A DNA stretch of 64,000 nt. It comes from Gemmatimonadaceae bacterium (GTDB lineage: Bacteria > Gemmatimonadota > Gemmatimonadetes > Gemmatimonadales > Gemmatimonadaceae). The notes beneath the pieces are model-generated. The model was not told where the DNA came from. It saw only the letters and a program-made list of their open reading frames with translations, and did not search any database. A program made the position numbers and the translations under genes. This document shows, piece by piece, positions 36,212 through 45,106 of this stretch (its first letter is position 1; each line of letters begins with the position of its first letter). The stretch is taken from positions 1,957,586-2,021,585 of the forward strand of contig JAHBVS010000001.1 of assembly GCA_019637445.1 (NCBI GenBank), written 5' to 3'.

Positions 36212-37624
36212 ACGGGTGCGGTCGTCCTGCGCGTAGGCAGCGTCCAGTAGCTCCACAGGGTGTCGAGCGACCGCCGGCAGCCCGTGCCGAAGGAGCCCGC
36301 CCTCGATCTGCATCAGGCAGCCGGGGTTGCCCGTGGCCACGATGCTGGCACCGGACAGGCGGATGCTGTCCAGTTTGGGCGCGAGGACGCGCTCGGAGAG
36401 CCCGGGGTTCGCGACATTATAGATGCCGGCGCTGCCACAGCAGAGGTCACTGCCTTCCAGCGGTACGACCCGGATGCCTGCGATGGCGCGCAGGACCTGC
36501 AGGGGCGGGTCGACCACACGCTGGCCGTGTTGCAGGTGGCAGGGGGCGTCCCAGGCGACTGGCTTACCGGTTGGGAAGTCGGATGCGGCGGTTGGAGCGG
36601 GCCGCAATGCGTGCGCAGCCGACTCGCCTGCGGCCGGGTCGCCGTCCGTCGGCACCGGCCCCGCCGCGGCGAGCAGCTCGTGCACGTCGCGGACCTTCGC
36701 GCTGAACGCAGCCGCGCGCTCGGACCACTCGGGGTCCCCGGCCAAGAGGTGCGCATAGCTACGACACATCGCGCCGCAGCCGGCTGAGTTGGTGACGACA
36801 ACCTCGGCGCCGCTCGCCTCGAAGGCCGCGATGTTGCGGCGGGCCAGGCCGCGTGCGGTCTCGGCATCACCGGCGTGTGCGTGCAACGCGCCGCAACACA
36901 CTTGGTTCGCCGCCCTGCGAAGGGCGTAATTGTTGTGCGCCAGGGTCCGCTCGGTCGCGCGATTGAGCGGCGCCATCAGACCTTCCATCACGCAGCCAGT
37001 GAGCAACGCGACCGAGCCGCGGGATCCGTCTCCGCGCGGTGTCCACGCCGTCGCTGATGGGCGCTGCGTGGCGGCAAGCATCGCGGCCGGCATAGCGAGA
37101 CGCGCCGGGAGCATCGCAGCGGCGAGCTGAGGGACTCGTATCCAGCGCATCACGCGAGCAGCGGCGAGCATCGGACGCAGCGCCCAATCGCGCGCAAACA
37201 CCCAGAGCAGCAAGCGCGCGGTCCACGGCAGCGCCTTGTGCGCAGCGAGCGTCGCACGCGATGCCTCGAGCAAGGCCCCATAGGGCACGCCGCTCGGACA
37301 GGCGGTCTCGCAGCCACGGCAGCCGAGGCACTGATCCAGATGTCGGTTCAGGTCCGCATCGTCCGGCTGCACGCGGCCCTCGAGCAGCGCGCGCATCAGC
37401 ACGAGCCGCCCGCGCGGCGAGTCGTTTTCGTCTTCAAGCGTGAGGTAAGTCGGGCAGGCTGGCAGACAGAAGCCGCAGTGGACGCAGGCGTCGAGCCCCT
37501 CGCGCTCGGCGGCGAGCGGTGAACTGCCGAGCGGCGAGCTTCCGAGTGGCGCAGCGCCGAGCGCAGGGTTGCCGGGCGACGAAGCGCCGTGCTGAGCTCC
37601 CGAGACAGATGAAGGCTGGCTCAC
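36209..37624 (-). CDS. glcF: Glycolate oxidase iron-sulfur subunit
   Basis: 471 aa from a GTG at 37624 that overlaps the glcE stop (GTGA). After a low-complexity lead with LGAAPLGSSPLGSSPL repeats come two 4Fe-4S motifs (CVHCGFCLPACP and CLGCRGCETACP), then two CCG-type heterodisulfide-reductase-like domains (VCCGALHAH, LCCGSAGIYN). It carries electrons from the flavin subunits GlcD/GlcE during oxidation of glycolate to glyoxylate. The repeat lead is longer than in E. coli GlcF and looks disordered. Confidence 0.92.
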   Translation of the reverse strand: MSQPSSVSGAQHGASSPGNPALGAAPLGSSPLGSSPLAAEREGLDACVHCGFCLPACPTYLTLEDENDSPRGRLVLMRALLEGRVQPDDADLNRHLDQCLGCRGCETACPSGVPYGALLEASRATLAAHKALPWTARLLLWVFARDWALRPMLAAARVMRWIRVPQLAAAMLPARLAMPAAMLAATQRPSATAWTPRGDGSRGSVALLTGCVMEGLMAPLNRATERTLAHNNYALRRAANQVCCGALHAHAGDAETARGLARRNIAAFEASGAEVVVTNSAGCGAMCRSYAHLLAGDPEWSERAAAFSAKVRDVHELLAAAGPVPTDGDPAAGESAAHALRPAPTAASDFPTGKPVAWDAPCHLQHGQRVVDPPLQVLRAIAGIRVVPLEGSDLCCGSAGIYNVANPGLSERVLAPKLDSIRLSGASIVATGNPGCLMQIEGGLLRHGLPAVARHPVELLDAAYAQDDRTR

Positions 37625-38577
37625 GCGCGCTCCCCCAGCAGTCCTGGATTGAGGATTCCGCGCGGGTCGAACTGATGCTTCACGCGCCTGGCGAGAGGCG
37701 ACCAGTCCCACTGCGTCGCCGATGCAGGCGGCGCGCAGTGTTCGCGCACCAGTGTCCAGATGTTTGCATCGTGCTGCGTGCAGTCGCCCAACTGTTGCAG
37801 CTGCTTGACGGCCGCGTTCACATCCGCCGCATTGCCGCCAAGTCGGAGCAACCATCGCGCGGAGGGATCGAGACCAAGCCGACGGTGAACTGAGTCGGCG
37901 CCGGCGGCGACGGCAACGGCGCCGAACGAGGCGACCGATGCGGTGCTCGCCGCACTGCCGAGCTGCAACGCGGCCAGCGGTGCGTGCGGCCCACGCAAGA
38001 AGGCATCAAGCGCCGCGGGGTCCCCGTGCAATACCCAGGTCTCATCCGCCGCCGGCCGCGCACGCAGCCGTAGGTGCACGCGCGTGATGACCCCGAGGCT
38101 GCCCCACGCGCCAGTCATCAGGCGCGTAAGGTCGAAGCCAGCGACGTTCTTCACGACCTGGCCACCGGCGTTGATCACGCGGCCGAGCCCATCCACGCAC
38201 TCTAGGCCAAGGACGAGATCGCGCGGCCGCCCGAGAGATGCGGCGAAGGGGCCAGCAGTCGCCGTCGCGATGGTCGCACCGACCGTACCCGAGTCATCAC
38301 CCCAGCTGAGCAGCGGGCACCACTGGCCGTGCGGCCGCGTCACGTTGTCGAGCTCGGCGAGTGTGGTTGCCGCGCCAACTGAGATGGTCAGATCCTCGGG
38401 GACGTACTGGCGAACGCCAGCGAATCGTTCGAGCCGAAGCGTGTGCATCGCGCGTACGGGATTTCCGGCGTCGAGCCAGCGTCCGGCGCCAACGATGCGC
38501 AGGCCATCGGTGGTCTCGCTGAGGAAGTCGGCGAGCTCGCGAGTATCGTTGGGAGCCACCACTGAAGAGACTGACAT
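37621..38577 (-). CDS. glcE: Glycolate oxidase FAD-binding subunit
   Basis: 318 aa, ATG at 38577 sharing one base with the glcD stop. An FAD-binding PCMH-type fold is seen in LRIVGAGRWLDAGN, VRQYVPEDLTISVGAATTLAEL and GWGSLGVITRVHLRLR-like text (GAWGSLGVITRV). The NVAGFDLTRLMTGA block is typical of GlcE. It forms a complex with GlcD and GlcF. The C-terminal FDPRGILNPGLL is the family ending. Confidence 0.9.
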   Translation of the reverse strand: MSVSSVVAPNDTRELADFLSETTDGLRIVGAGRWLDAGNPVRAMHTLRLERFAGVRQYVPEDLTISVGAATTLAELDNVTRPHGQWCPLLSWGDDSGTVGATIATATAGPFAASLGRPRDLVLGLECVDGLGRVINAGGQVVKNVAGFDLTRLMTGAWGSLGVITRVHLRLRARPAADETWVLHGDPAALDAFLRGPHAPLAALQLGSAASTASVASFGAVAVAAGADSVHRRLGLDPSARWLLRLGGNAADVNAAVKQLQQLGDCTQHDANIWTLVREHCAPPASATQWDWSPLARRVKHQFDPRGILNPGLLGERA

Positions 38578-40058
38578 TAGGTCGAAGTCCGCCCGGCCGC
38601 GCGCGCGCTGGGTGCCGCGTGCCACTCCTTGCAGGCGTGCACCGGCACGACCTTCCCAGGATTTGCGCGGCGCTCGGGGTCAAACACCTCGCGCAGGCTG
38701 CACATCGCCTCAAGCGTCGGTGGCGTGAACAAGGCTTCCATATACGGAAGCTTGTCGAGCCCGACCCCGTGCTCCCCGGTGATGGTGCCGCCGGCGGCGA
38801 TGCAGCGCTCCATGATCTCGCGCATCGCGGCGTGCACGCGCGCCACTTCATCCGGATCGTCGGCGTCGTACGGGATGTTGGGGTGCAGGTTGCCGTCTCC
38901 GGCGTGGAAGACGTTGCAGACGCGCACGCGCTGTCGCTCGCCGATGGCGGCGATCTCCTCGAGCAGCGCGGCCAGCTGCGTGCGCGGTACTACCGCGTCC
39001 TGCACCACGAGGTGCGGCGAGACGCGCCCCATCGCGCCGAAGGCCTTCTTGCGGCCCTGCCAAAGGCGCGCGCGCTCGGCGGGGTCGGTGGCGCGGCGGA
39101 TGCCGCGCGCGCCCGACGCACGGCACAGCGCCTCCACGCGATCTGCCTCGCCGTCCAATCCCTCGGCGGCGCCATCCAGTTCAATGAGAAGCACCGCTGC
39201 AGCATCCGCGGGATATCCGGCTGCATAGATGCTCCGCTCAACCGCGTCGATGGTCGCATGGTCCATCAGCTCAAGCGCCGCGGGAAGCACGCCCGCCGCG
39301 ACAATCGCCGACGTCGCCGCTGCGGCATCGCCCAACCGCGTGAAGTCGGCCAGCAACGTGATGATCGCCGCCGGATTCGGCGTCAGGCGCAGCGTCACGT
39401 CCAGCACCACGCCGAAGCAGCCCTCGCTGCCAATGAAGGCGCCGAGCAGGTCGTAGCCGCCAGTGTCGCCGCGGTCGAGCGTGACAACTTCGCCATCGGG
39501 CAGCGCGACGGTGGCGCGCAGCACGTGGTTCATCGTCACGCCGTATTTGAGGCAATGCGGGCCACCGGCGTTCTCCGCCACGTTGCCGCCGATGGTGCAG
39601 GCGCTCTGGCTCGAGGGGTCTGGCGCGTAATGCAGGCCGTGCGGTGCGACCAAGCGCGTGAGCGTCGCGTTGACCACGCCAGGCTCCACGGTGGCGGTGC
39701 GGCCCGCAGGGTCGATCTCCAGCACACGCTTCAGGCGATGCAGCCCAAGCAACACGCAGTCGTCGGCGAGCGCGCCACCGGAGAGACCCGTGCCGGCGCC
39801 ACGCGCCACGAAGGGTATGCCATCCGCAGCAAGCCGCCGCAGCACGGCGACGGTCTCCTCGCGCGAACCGGGGAACACCGCCAGCGCGGGCCGACGCCGG
39901 TAGCCAGGCAAGGCATCCGACTCGTAGGCCAAGAGCGCTGACGGTCGCTCAATCACCTGCGCTGCGCCGACGATGCGGCGCAGGTCGGCGATCAACGCCT
40001 CGTTGGCGAGCGCGCTCCGCGTCGGAGTCGGCGCGACGGCAGGTCCGGAGTGAGCCAC
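38577..40058 (-). CDS. glcD: Glycolate oxidase subunit, FAD-linked
   Basis: 493 aa from a GTG at 40058. FAD-binding PCMH domain with the GAGTGLSGGA loop and EPGVVNATLTRLVAPHGLHYAPDPSSQ, then the FAD-oxidase C-domain with NVFHAGDGNLHPNIPYD, GGTITGEHGVGLDKLPYM and FDPERRANPGKVVP. The His in HAGDGNLHP and the GEHGVG segment belong to the 2-hydroxy-acid dehydrogenase active site. It oxidises glycolate, possibly also D-lactate. It is the first gene of a six-gene minus-strand run (glcDEF, HAD, ygfZ, molybdoenzyme). Confidence 0.93.
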   Translation of the reverse strand: MAHSGPAVAPTPTRSALANEALIADLRRIVGAAQVIERPSALLAYESDALPGYRRRPALAVFPGSREETVAVLRRLAADGIPFVARGAGTGLSGGALADDCVLLGLHRLKRVLEIDPAGRTATVEPGVVNATLTRLVAPHGLHYAPDPSSQSACTIGGNVAENAGGPHCLKYGVTMNHVLRATVALPDGEVVTLDRGDTGGYDLLGAFIGSEGCFGVVLDVTLRLTPNPAAIITLLADFTRLGDAAAATSAIVAAGVLPAALELMDHATIDAVERSIYAAGYPADAAAVLLIELDGAAEGLDGEADRVEALCRASGARGIRRATDPAERARLWQGRKKAFGAMGRVSPHLVVQDAVVPRTQLAALLEEIAAIGERQRVRVCNVFHAGDGNLHPNIPYDADDPDEVARVHAAMREIMERCIAAGGTITGEHGVGLDKLPYMEALFTPPTLEAMCSLREVFDPERRANPGKVVPVHACKEWHAAPSARAAGRTST

Positions 40059-40071
40059 GAGCGGGAAGCTA
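40059..40071 (-). promoter_or_regulatory. TAGCTT -10-like element 7 nt before the glcD GTG
   Basis: On the minus strand TAGCTT (40071-40066), CCCGCTC, then GTG. It is not part of an upstream gene. There is no Shine-Dalgarno sequence or consensus -35. A leaderless transcript for the glc operon is suggested. Confidence 0.45.
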
Positions 40072-40105
40072 CGCGCGTCCCGCCACAGGCGCAGTGGCCG
40101 GATGC

Positions 40106-40140
40106 ACGATGGGGGCCCGGAAACTCCGGACCCCCATCGT
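40106..40140 (-). terminator. Stem-loop terminator after the sigma-factor gene
   Basis: Arms 40106-40120 and 40126-40140 pair over 15 bp with one mismatch around a 5-nt loop. The hairpin lies downstream of the sigma-factor stop and upstream of glcD, both on the minus strand. No U-run follows, so termination may be partial or Rho-assisted. Confidence 0.65.
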
Positions 40141-40191
40141 CGTCACCGCGCGTTCACCGGGCGCGCGATGGCGTTGCATCGCAACGGCCGA

Positions 40192-41085
40192 TCAGGCCAC
40201 GCCCCAGAATCCGGCCAGGGAGCGTCCCTCGGGCGAAGTGCGCAGCTTGTCGAAGGCGCGCTCGCGGATCTGGCGGATCCGCTCCCGCGTGACGCCCATC
40301 AGCGCCCCGATGCGCTCCAGCGTCATCGCCTCGCCACCGTCATCGAGGCCGTAGTAGAGGTTCAGGATCTTCCGCTCACGTGGCGTGAGGTACTGGCGGA
40401 AGACCTTGTCGATGCACTCGCGCATGAGGTTGAAGTCCGTGCGCTCCTCGATTTCCACGCCATCGCCGCCGGCAAAGCGCTCGCCCAAGGTGCAGGCCTC
40501 GCGATCGCTGCGGTCCACCGGCGCGTCGAGCGACACCTCGGTGGAGGACATCGACTTGGAGTTGCGCACCTGCTCTGGCGACTCATCAAGCAAGCGGCCG
40601 ATCTCGCTGTCGGTTGGATCGCGCTTCAACACCTGCGCGAGCACCGTCTCGGCCCGCGAGAGACGGATGAGCTGCGAGTTCTGGTTGAGCGGGATGCGCA
40701 CCGAACGCGTCTGCTCGGCCAGCGCCTTCAGTACGGCCTGGCGCACCCACCACACGGCGTAGGAGATGAACTTAACGCCCTGGTCCGGATCGAACTTGCG
40801 GACCGCCTTGAGCAGGCCTTCGTTGCCGATGGCAACGAGTTCGGACAGGTCGAGGCCGTGTCCCTGGTACTTCTTTACATAGGAGATGACGAACCGGAGG
40901 TTGGCCGTCACGAGCCGCTCGGCGGCGGCTTCATCACCCTTCTGCGCGAGTCGCGCGAGCCGCTTTTCCTCGGCTGGGTCGGTGATGAGGGGGAGTTTCT
41001 GGATGTCCTGCAGGTACTGGTCGAACGCGGACGACGGGGAAGAACGGAAATAACCTCTGCTGCGCGTCTCGGTCGCTTGCTGCAT
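40192..41085 (-). CDS. RNA polymerase sigma factor, RpoD/SigA family
   Basis: 297 aa, ATG at 41085 (GTG 41091 is possible). All core regions are present: region 1.2 (FDQYLQDIQKLPLI), 2 (NLRFVISYVKKYQGHGLDLSELVAIGNEGLLKAVRKFDPDQGVKFISYAVWWVRQAVLKAL), 3, and 4 with the -35-binding HTH (LERIGALMGVTRERIRQIRERAFDKLR). The acidic N-terminal region 1.1 is absent, giving a short RpoD-like protein. Such short forms are either the main sigma factor of some phyla or alternative group-2 factors. If it is the main factor, the TAnnnT promoters noted here should be its targets. Confidence 0.92.
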   Translation of the reverse strand: MQQATETRSRGYFRSSPSSAFDQYLQDIQKLPLITDPAEEKRLARLAQKGDEAAAERLVTANLRFVISYVKKYQGHGLDLSELVAIGNEGLLKAVRKFDPDQGVKFISYAVWWVRQAVLKALAEQTRSVRIPLNQNSQLIRLSRAETVLAQVLKRDPTDSEIGRLLDESPEQVRNSKSMSSTEVSLDAPVDRSDREACTLGERFAGGDGVEIEERTDFNLMRECIDKVFRQYLTPRERKILNLYYGLDDGGEAMTLERIGALMGVTRERIRQIRERAFDKLRTSPEGRSLAGFWGVA

Positions 41086-41144
41086 ACCCACCCCATACCA
41101 GCGTGTGAAGGGACGCAGTGCCAGGGCACTGCAATGAACGCTTT

Positions 41145-41177
41145 GGGTGCTGCATCGGGTGCTGCATCGGGTGCTGC
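41145..41177. repeat. 12-bp tandem repeat, 2.75 copies
   Basis: GGGTGCTGCATC is repeated directly (41145-41156, 41157-41168, then GGGTGCTGC). It lies upstream of the sigma-factor gene, between it and aroB. A TATAGC hexamer about 120 nt upstream of the sigma gene could be its -10. The tandem repeat could be length-variable; a functional role is not evident. Confidence 0.6.
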
Positions 41178-41312
41178 GGGTGTACCGGTCGGACTGGACG
41201 CGAACGCTATAAGCGGGGGCGAACGGCGGTCAACAGCCAAGAAGCATGCCACGTCGTCATTGGCGCGCCAGCATCAAGCCATCCCGTTAACTGTCAACGA
41301 CTTAGCCGGCGC

Positions 41313-42437
41313 TCACAAATGTTGGAGCGTTCGCAGCACATCCGGTTCAGGGACGGCAATTGCGAAGCCCTTGTCGGACGCGGACATACGGCCGATCGAT
41401 TCAGGCAGCGCGTACTCAACCTTGCCACCGCGCGTCTTCTTGTCCGTGCGCGTAGCGGTGACGACTTCGGCCGCCGCCAGCCCGTCCGGGAGCCGCACCG
41501 GAAGGCCTGCTGCATCGCAAACCGTAGCGATGGTGTCCGCTGTGCCCTTCTCCGCAACGCCTATACGTTCGGCCAGCATCGCCTCCGCCACCATTCCAAT
41601 GGCGACGGCATCGCCGTGTGGCACGCCGTAGCCCGTGACGTGCTCAATCGCGTGCCCTAGGGTGTGGCCGAAGTTCAGATGCTTGCGGCGGCCAGCCTCT
41701 CGCTCGTCGGACGCGACGATCTCCACCTTGATCTCGATCGAGCGCTGCACGAGCCGTTGAAACGTTGCATCGTCGGTCTGGTCTCCGTGCAGGATCTCGC
41801 GCAGCGAGGCCGTGATCCAGGAGAAATACGAAGCATCGGCAATCACGCCGTGCTTGATCGCCTCGGCCAGGCCACCGCGCAGGTGCACGGTGGGTAGCGT
41901 GCGGAGCAGCGTCGGGTCGACAAGCACCAACGACGGTTGGTGAAATGCGCCGACGAGGTTCTTTCCGGCGCTGGTGTCCACGCCCGTCTTGCCGCCGATC
42001 GCCGCGTCGATCATTGCCAGCAGCGAGGTCGGGACCTGCACGAAGGGCACGCCGCGCAGGAAGGTCGCGGCGATGAACCCGGTGAGGTCCCCGGTGACAC
42101 CACCGCCAAGCGCGATGAGCACCGAGTCGCGGCGCAGCCCTGCGGCGATGAGCTTGTCGGTGAGCGAGGCCCAGGTATCGCGGGTCTTGTGCTGCTCGCC
42201 AGCGGGAAACGTGAACACCGCCGGCGCCACGGTGCCGCCCTGTGTGCTTCCGAGCGCGAGACCTTCCGTGACCAAGCTCGCGATTGCCTTGGCCCCGTGC
42301 AGGTGCGCCACCGTCTGGTCCGCGACGATGGCCACGCGATGCCCGGGATGCAGCGTCGCGATGCGCTGGCCGAGCGTGGCCAGCGAACCCGGAGCGATCT
42401 CGATGCTGGCGCCGTGCAGTTCGAGGCGCGTGGTCAT
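41313..42437 (-). CDS. aroB: 3-dehydroquinate synthase
   Basis: 374 aa, ATG at 42437. The second step of the shikimate pathway: DAHP to 3-dehydroquinate, using NAD+ and a divalent metal in the cytoplasm. The NAD-binding GGGVTGDLTGFIAATFLRG and VPTSLLAMIDAAIGGKTGVD blocks, and the metal-binding Glu/His residues in AEAIKHGVI and LNFGHTLGHAIEH, are all present. It follows the cobalamin adenosyltransferase gene with a 13-bp gap. Confidence 0.95.
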   Translation of the reverse strand: MTTRLELHGASIEIAPGSLATLGQRIATLHPGHRVAIVADQTVAHLHGAKAIASLVTEGLALGSTQGGTVAPAVFTFPAGEQHKTRDTWASLTDKLIAAGLRRDSVLIALGGGVTGDLTGFIAATFLRGVPFVQVPTSLLAMIDAAIGGKTGVDTSAGKNLVGAFHQPSLVLVDPTLLRTLPTVHLRGGLAEAIKHGVIADASYFSWITASLREILHGDQTDDATFQRLVQRSIEIKVEIVASDEREAGRRKHLNFGHTLGHAIEHVTGYGVPHGDAVAIGMVAEAMLAERIGVAEKGTADTIATVCDAAGLPVRLPDGLAAAEVVTATRTDKKTRGGKVEYALPESIGRMSASDKGFAIAVPEPDVLRTLQHL

Positions 42438-42450
42438 CGGAGGATCGCGC

Positions 42451-43002
42451 CTACCAGGCAACTTCGCCCGCCCCGGCGCGGCGGTTCGCCACGCGCGCCA
42501 GCACGAAGAGCAGGTCGGAGAGACGGTTCAGGTACACGAACACGATCGGCGGCAGTTCCGTGTCGCGCTGCAGCGTGATCACCGCGCGCTCGGCCCGGCG
42601 GCAGACCGTGCGGGCCACGTGCAGCGCCGCCGCTTTCGGCGTCCCGCCCGGCAGGATGAACGCCTTCAGCGGCTCGAGCTCAGCCTCGCCGTCGTCGATC
42701 GCCTGCTCCATCTGCGTGATTCGCGCGTCGGAGATGCGGGCCTTGGTGAGTTGCTCGTGCATCTTCTCCACGTCCGGCGTGGCGAGCAACGCGCCGATGG
42801 AAAAGAGGTCGCGCTGGATCGGCGCCAGCACCTCATCGATGCGCGGCATCATCTCGACCGAGCGCGCCATTCCGATCACGGCGTTCAACTCGTCCACCTC
42901 GCCGTAGGCGCTCACGCGCGGGTGGTCCTTGGGCACGCGGCCGCCGCCGAAGAGGCCCGTGTCGCCCTTGTCGCCGGTCTTCGTGTAGATCTTGAGCGTC
43001 AT
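42451..43002 (-). CDS. Cob(I)alamin adenosyltransferase, PduO type
   Basis: 183 aa, ATG at 43002. It makes adenosylcobalamin from cob(I)alamin and ATP. The PduO N-terminal ATP loop KIYTKTGDKGDTGLFGG, the SAYGEVDELNAVIG segment and the C-terminal RRAERAVITL / VYLNRLSDLLFVLAR helices are complete. A TAGATT hexamer lies 6 nt before the ATG; its TAG is the stop of the upstream kinase gene. It follows the kinase gene by 9 bp and precedes aroB. Confidence 0.94.
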   Translation of the reverse strand: MTLKIYTKTGDKGDTGLFGGGRVPKDHPRVSAYGEVDELNAVIGMARSVEMMPRIDEVLAPIQRDLFSIGALLATPDVEKMHEQLTKARISDARITQMEQAIDDGEAELEPLKAFILPGGTPKAAALHVARTVCRRAERAVITLQRDTELPPIVFVYLNRLSDLLFVLARVANRRAGAGEVAW

Positions 43003-43014
43003 AGCGGAAATCTA
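43003..43014 (-). promoter_or_regulatory. TAGATT -10-like element before the adenosyltransferase ATG
   Basis: On the minus strand TAGATT (43014-43009), TCCGCT, ATG. The first three bases are the kinase stop codon, so some of the match is constrained by coding. Confidence 0.3.
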
Positions 43015-44019
43015 CGCGCGCGGGGGTCTTGTGTCCGGGATATCGCCGGCGCGGATCTCGCGTGTGCGACGTGTCCGCGGCGAGTAGGTCTGCGGAAACA
43101 GTTCGGCGAGGTGCGCCTGCAGTCGCTCCGGCGAACCCGGTGTGCCCTGCGAGCTATTCCAGCGATCCAACGAAATGCCCAGCGCCGCGGCCGACGGACG
43201 TGCACTTGGCTCCTTCGCGATGGCGTCGTTGATGATGCGACGGATCGGCTCGTCGACGTTCGGCAGCAGCGGCATCAGGTCGGGCGTCGGGCTGACGACA
43301 ACCTCCTCGATGGCCGCCATCGTCTCGTCCTCGCGGAACAGCGTCTTCAGCGCGAAGAGCTCGAACAGCACGACGCCCATCGAGAACACGTCCGCGCTGG
43401 GCGTGACGCGGCGGCCGAGCAGCTGCTCCGGCGCCATGTAGTGCTTCTTGCCGAGCAGCAGCGGCTTGCTCTCTGCGGGGTCGATCATCGTCTTGGCCTT
43501 GGCGATGCCGAAGTCGGCCAGCTTCACGTGGCCGTCCCAGGTGAGCATCACGTTGCCCGGCGACACATCGCGGTGCACGATGATCATCCGCTCGCCGTCG
43601 TCGTCCACGAAGTGGTGGGCGAAGTCGAGGGCGCGACAGATACGGCTGGCGCAATACGCCGCGATGTCCGGCGGCAGCGGCTCCCGCATCTTGCGATGCG
43701 TGTTGATCAGCGTGCGCAGCGTCAGGCCCTTGATCAGCTCCATCGCGATGAAGGGCCGGCCGCCCGACATCCCGAGCTGATAGATCTGCACGATGTTGCC
43801 GTGCACGAGGTTGGCCGAGAGCTTGGCCTCGTCGATGAACAGCTGGAACCACTCCGGGTGCTCGGCGAAGCGCTCGTGGATGATCTTGACGGCCATCCGC
43901 TTGGAGAAGCCCTCGGCGCCGAGCTGCTCGGCCTCGTAAACGGTGGCCATGCCGCCACGCGCCAGCTCCCGGAGGAGGCGGAATCGGCTTTCGGAGACCA
44001 GGTCGTTGGGATTGTTCAT
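43012..44019 (-). CDS. Soluble Ser/Thr protein kinase
   Basis: 335 aa, ATG at 44019. A complete Hanks-type kinase domain: glycine loop ELARGGMATVYEAE (about 18-31), ATP Lys45, catalytic loop H149-R-D151-VSPGN, the DFG at 169-171 and a YMAPEQL activation-segment end. The HRDVSPGN form replaces the usual HRDLKPxN and is frequent in myxobacterial and Gemmatimonadota-type kinases. The protein ends ~60 residues after the kinase domain with an Arg-rich tail and has no TM helix or sensor domain. The target is unknown. It is divergent from the flavin reductase gene with a 63-bp AT-rich spacer. Confidence 0.92.
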   Translation of the reverse strand: MNNPNDLVSESRFRLLRELARGGMATVYEAEQLGAEGFSKRMAVKIIHERFAEHPEWFQLFIDEAKLSANLVHGNIVQIYQLGMSGGRPFIAMELIKGLTLRTLINTHRKMREPLPPDIAAYCASRICRALDFAHHFVDDDGERMIIVHRDVSPGNVMLTWDGHVKLADFGIAKAKTMIDPAESKPLLLGKKHYMAPEQLLGRRVTPSADVFSMGVVLFELFALKTLFREDETMAAIEEVVVSPTPDLMPLLPNVDEPIRRIINDAIAKEPSARPSAAALGISLDRWNSSQGTPGSPERLQAHLAELFPQTYSPRTRRTREIRAGDIPDTRPPRA

Positions 44020-44082
44020 TCCAGGGGGTCGGATCGGGGGCGGGCGTTGCTCGGTAAGGCGTCTGCCAGCGATTTTATATGG

Positions 44083-45102
44083 ATGCAATCTCACGACATG
44101 CGGGACATCACCATAATCGGCGGGGGCCCGTCGGGCCTGTTCGCCCTCTTCTATGCTGGTATGCGGGGCGCCAGTGCGCAAATCGTCGACGCCCTGCCGC
44201 AGCCCGGCGGCCAGCTCGCCGCCCTGTATCCCGAAAAATACATCTTCGACGTGGCCGGCTTCCCCAAGGTCCTGGCCAAGGACCTCGTGGCACAGCTGAT
44301 GCAGCAGGCAGGGCAGTTCGGACAGCCCATCCACTGCGGACAGAACGTGATCGCACTGCACGAGCAAGACGGCCACTTCGTGCTGGAGACCGAGACCGAT
44401 CGCTTCCCGACGCGCTCGGTGATCATCGCCGCCGGCATCGGCGCCTTCTCGCCGCGCCGGCTGCCGCAGGCCTGCGCCGAGCCGTGGTACGGGCGCGGCA
44501 TCTACGACACGGTGCTCGAGCCGCAGAAGTTCCGCGGCCAGCGCGTGGTGATTATCGGCGGCGGCGACTCGGCCTTTGACTGGGCGCACCAGTTGGAGGG
44601 CGTGGCGGCCGGTATCACGCTCGTACACCGCAGCGACCGGTTCCGGGCCCACCAGGCCACGGTGGACGCGGTGATGCAGTCCGCGGCGCTGGGCAAGACC
44701 GCGGTCCACACCTTCCACGAGATCGCCGACGTGCACGAGGACAACGGGCGCCTCGTGGGCATCGAGCTCAAGGACATCAAGGCGAAGACGACCAAGCGCG
44801 TCGACTGCGACGTCGTGCTGCCGATGCTGGGGTACGTGTCCAATATGGGCGCGCTGACCTCGTGGGGGCTGACGGTGGAGAAGGACGAGATCGTGGTGAA
44901 CCAACTGATGGAGACCGGCCGCGCGGGCATCTGGGCAGCGGGCGACGTGAACACGTATCCGGGCAAACTGAAGCTCATCGCTACCGGTTTCGCCGAGGCG
45001 GCGACGGCGGTGAACCAGGCGGTGCACTGGGTCTATCCCGAGAAGAAGGTAAACCCGGGGCACAGCTCCAACCTCGCCGTCTTCGGCCAGAAGGACGACT
45101 GA
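44083..45102 (+). CDS. Ferredoxin/flavodoxin--NADP+ reductase, TrxB-like
   Basis: 339 aa with the ATG at 44083; an ATG at 44098 is an alternative. It has two Rossmann segments: FAD-binding ITIIGGGPSGLFALFYAGMRG and NADPH-binding VVIIGGGDSAFDWAHQLEGV, plus GIWAAGDVNTYPGKLKLIATGFAEAA. It lacks the redox CXXC of thioredoxin reductase, which places it with YumC-type ferredoxin:NADP+ reductases. It supplies or takes electrons to ferredoxin in the cytoplasm. It is the first gene of an 11-kb plus-strand run. Confidence 0.9.
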   Translation: MQSHDMRDITIIGGGPSGLFALFYAGMRGASAQIVDALPQPGGQLAALYPEKYIFDVAGFPKVLAKDLVAQLMQQAGQFGQPIHCGQNVIALHEQDGHFVLETETDRFPTRSVIIAAGIGAFSPRRLPQACAEPWYGRGIYDTVLEPQKFRGQRVVIIGGGDSAFDWAHQLEGVAAGITLVHRSDRFRAHQATVDAVMQSAALGKTAVHTFHEIADVHEDNGRLVGIELKDIKAKTTKRVDCDVVLPMLGYVSNMGALTSWGLTVEKDEIVVNQLMETGRAGIWAAGDVNTYPGKLKLIATGFAEAATAVNQAVHWVYPEKKVNPGHSSNLAVFGQKDD

Positions 45103-45106
45103 CGAC

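Noticed and set aside
41974-44082. Plus-strand extension of the ferredoxin reductase frame over aroB and the kinase
   Set aside because: The region is fully covered by well-supported minus-strand genes; the family begins at 44083 or 44098.
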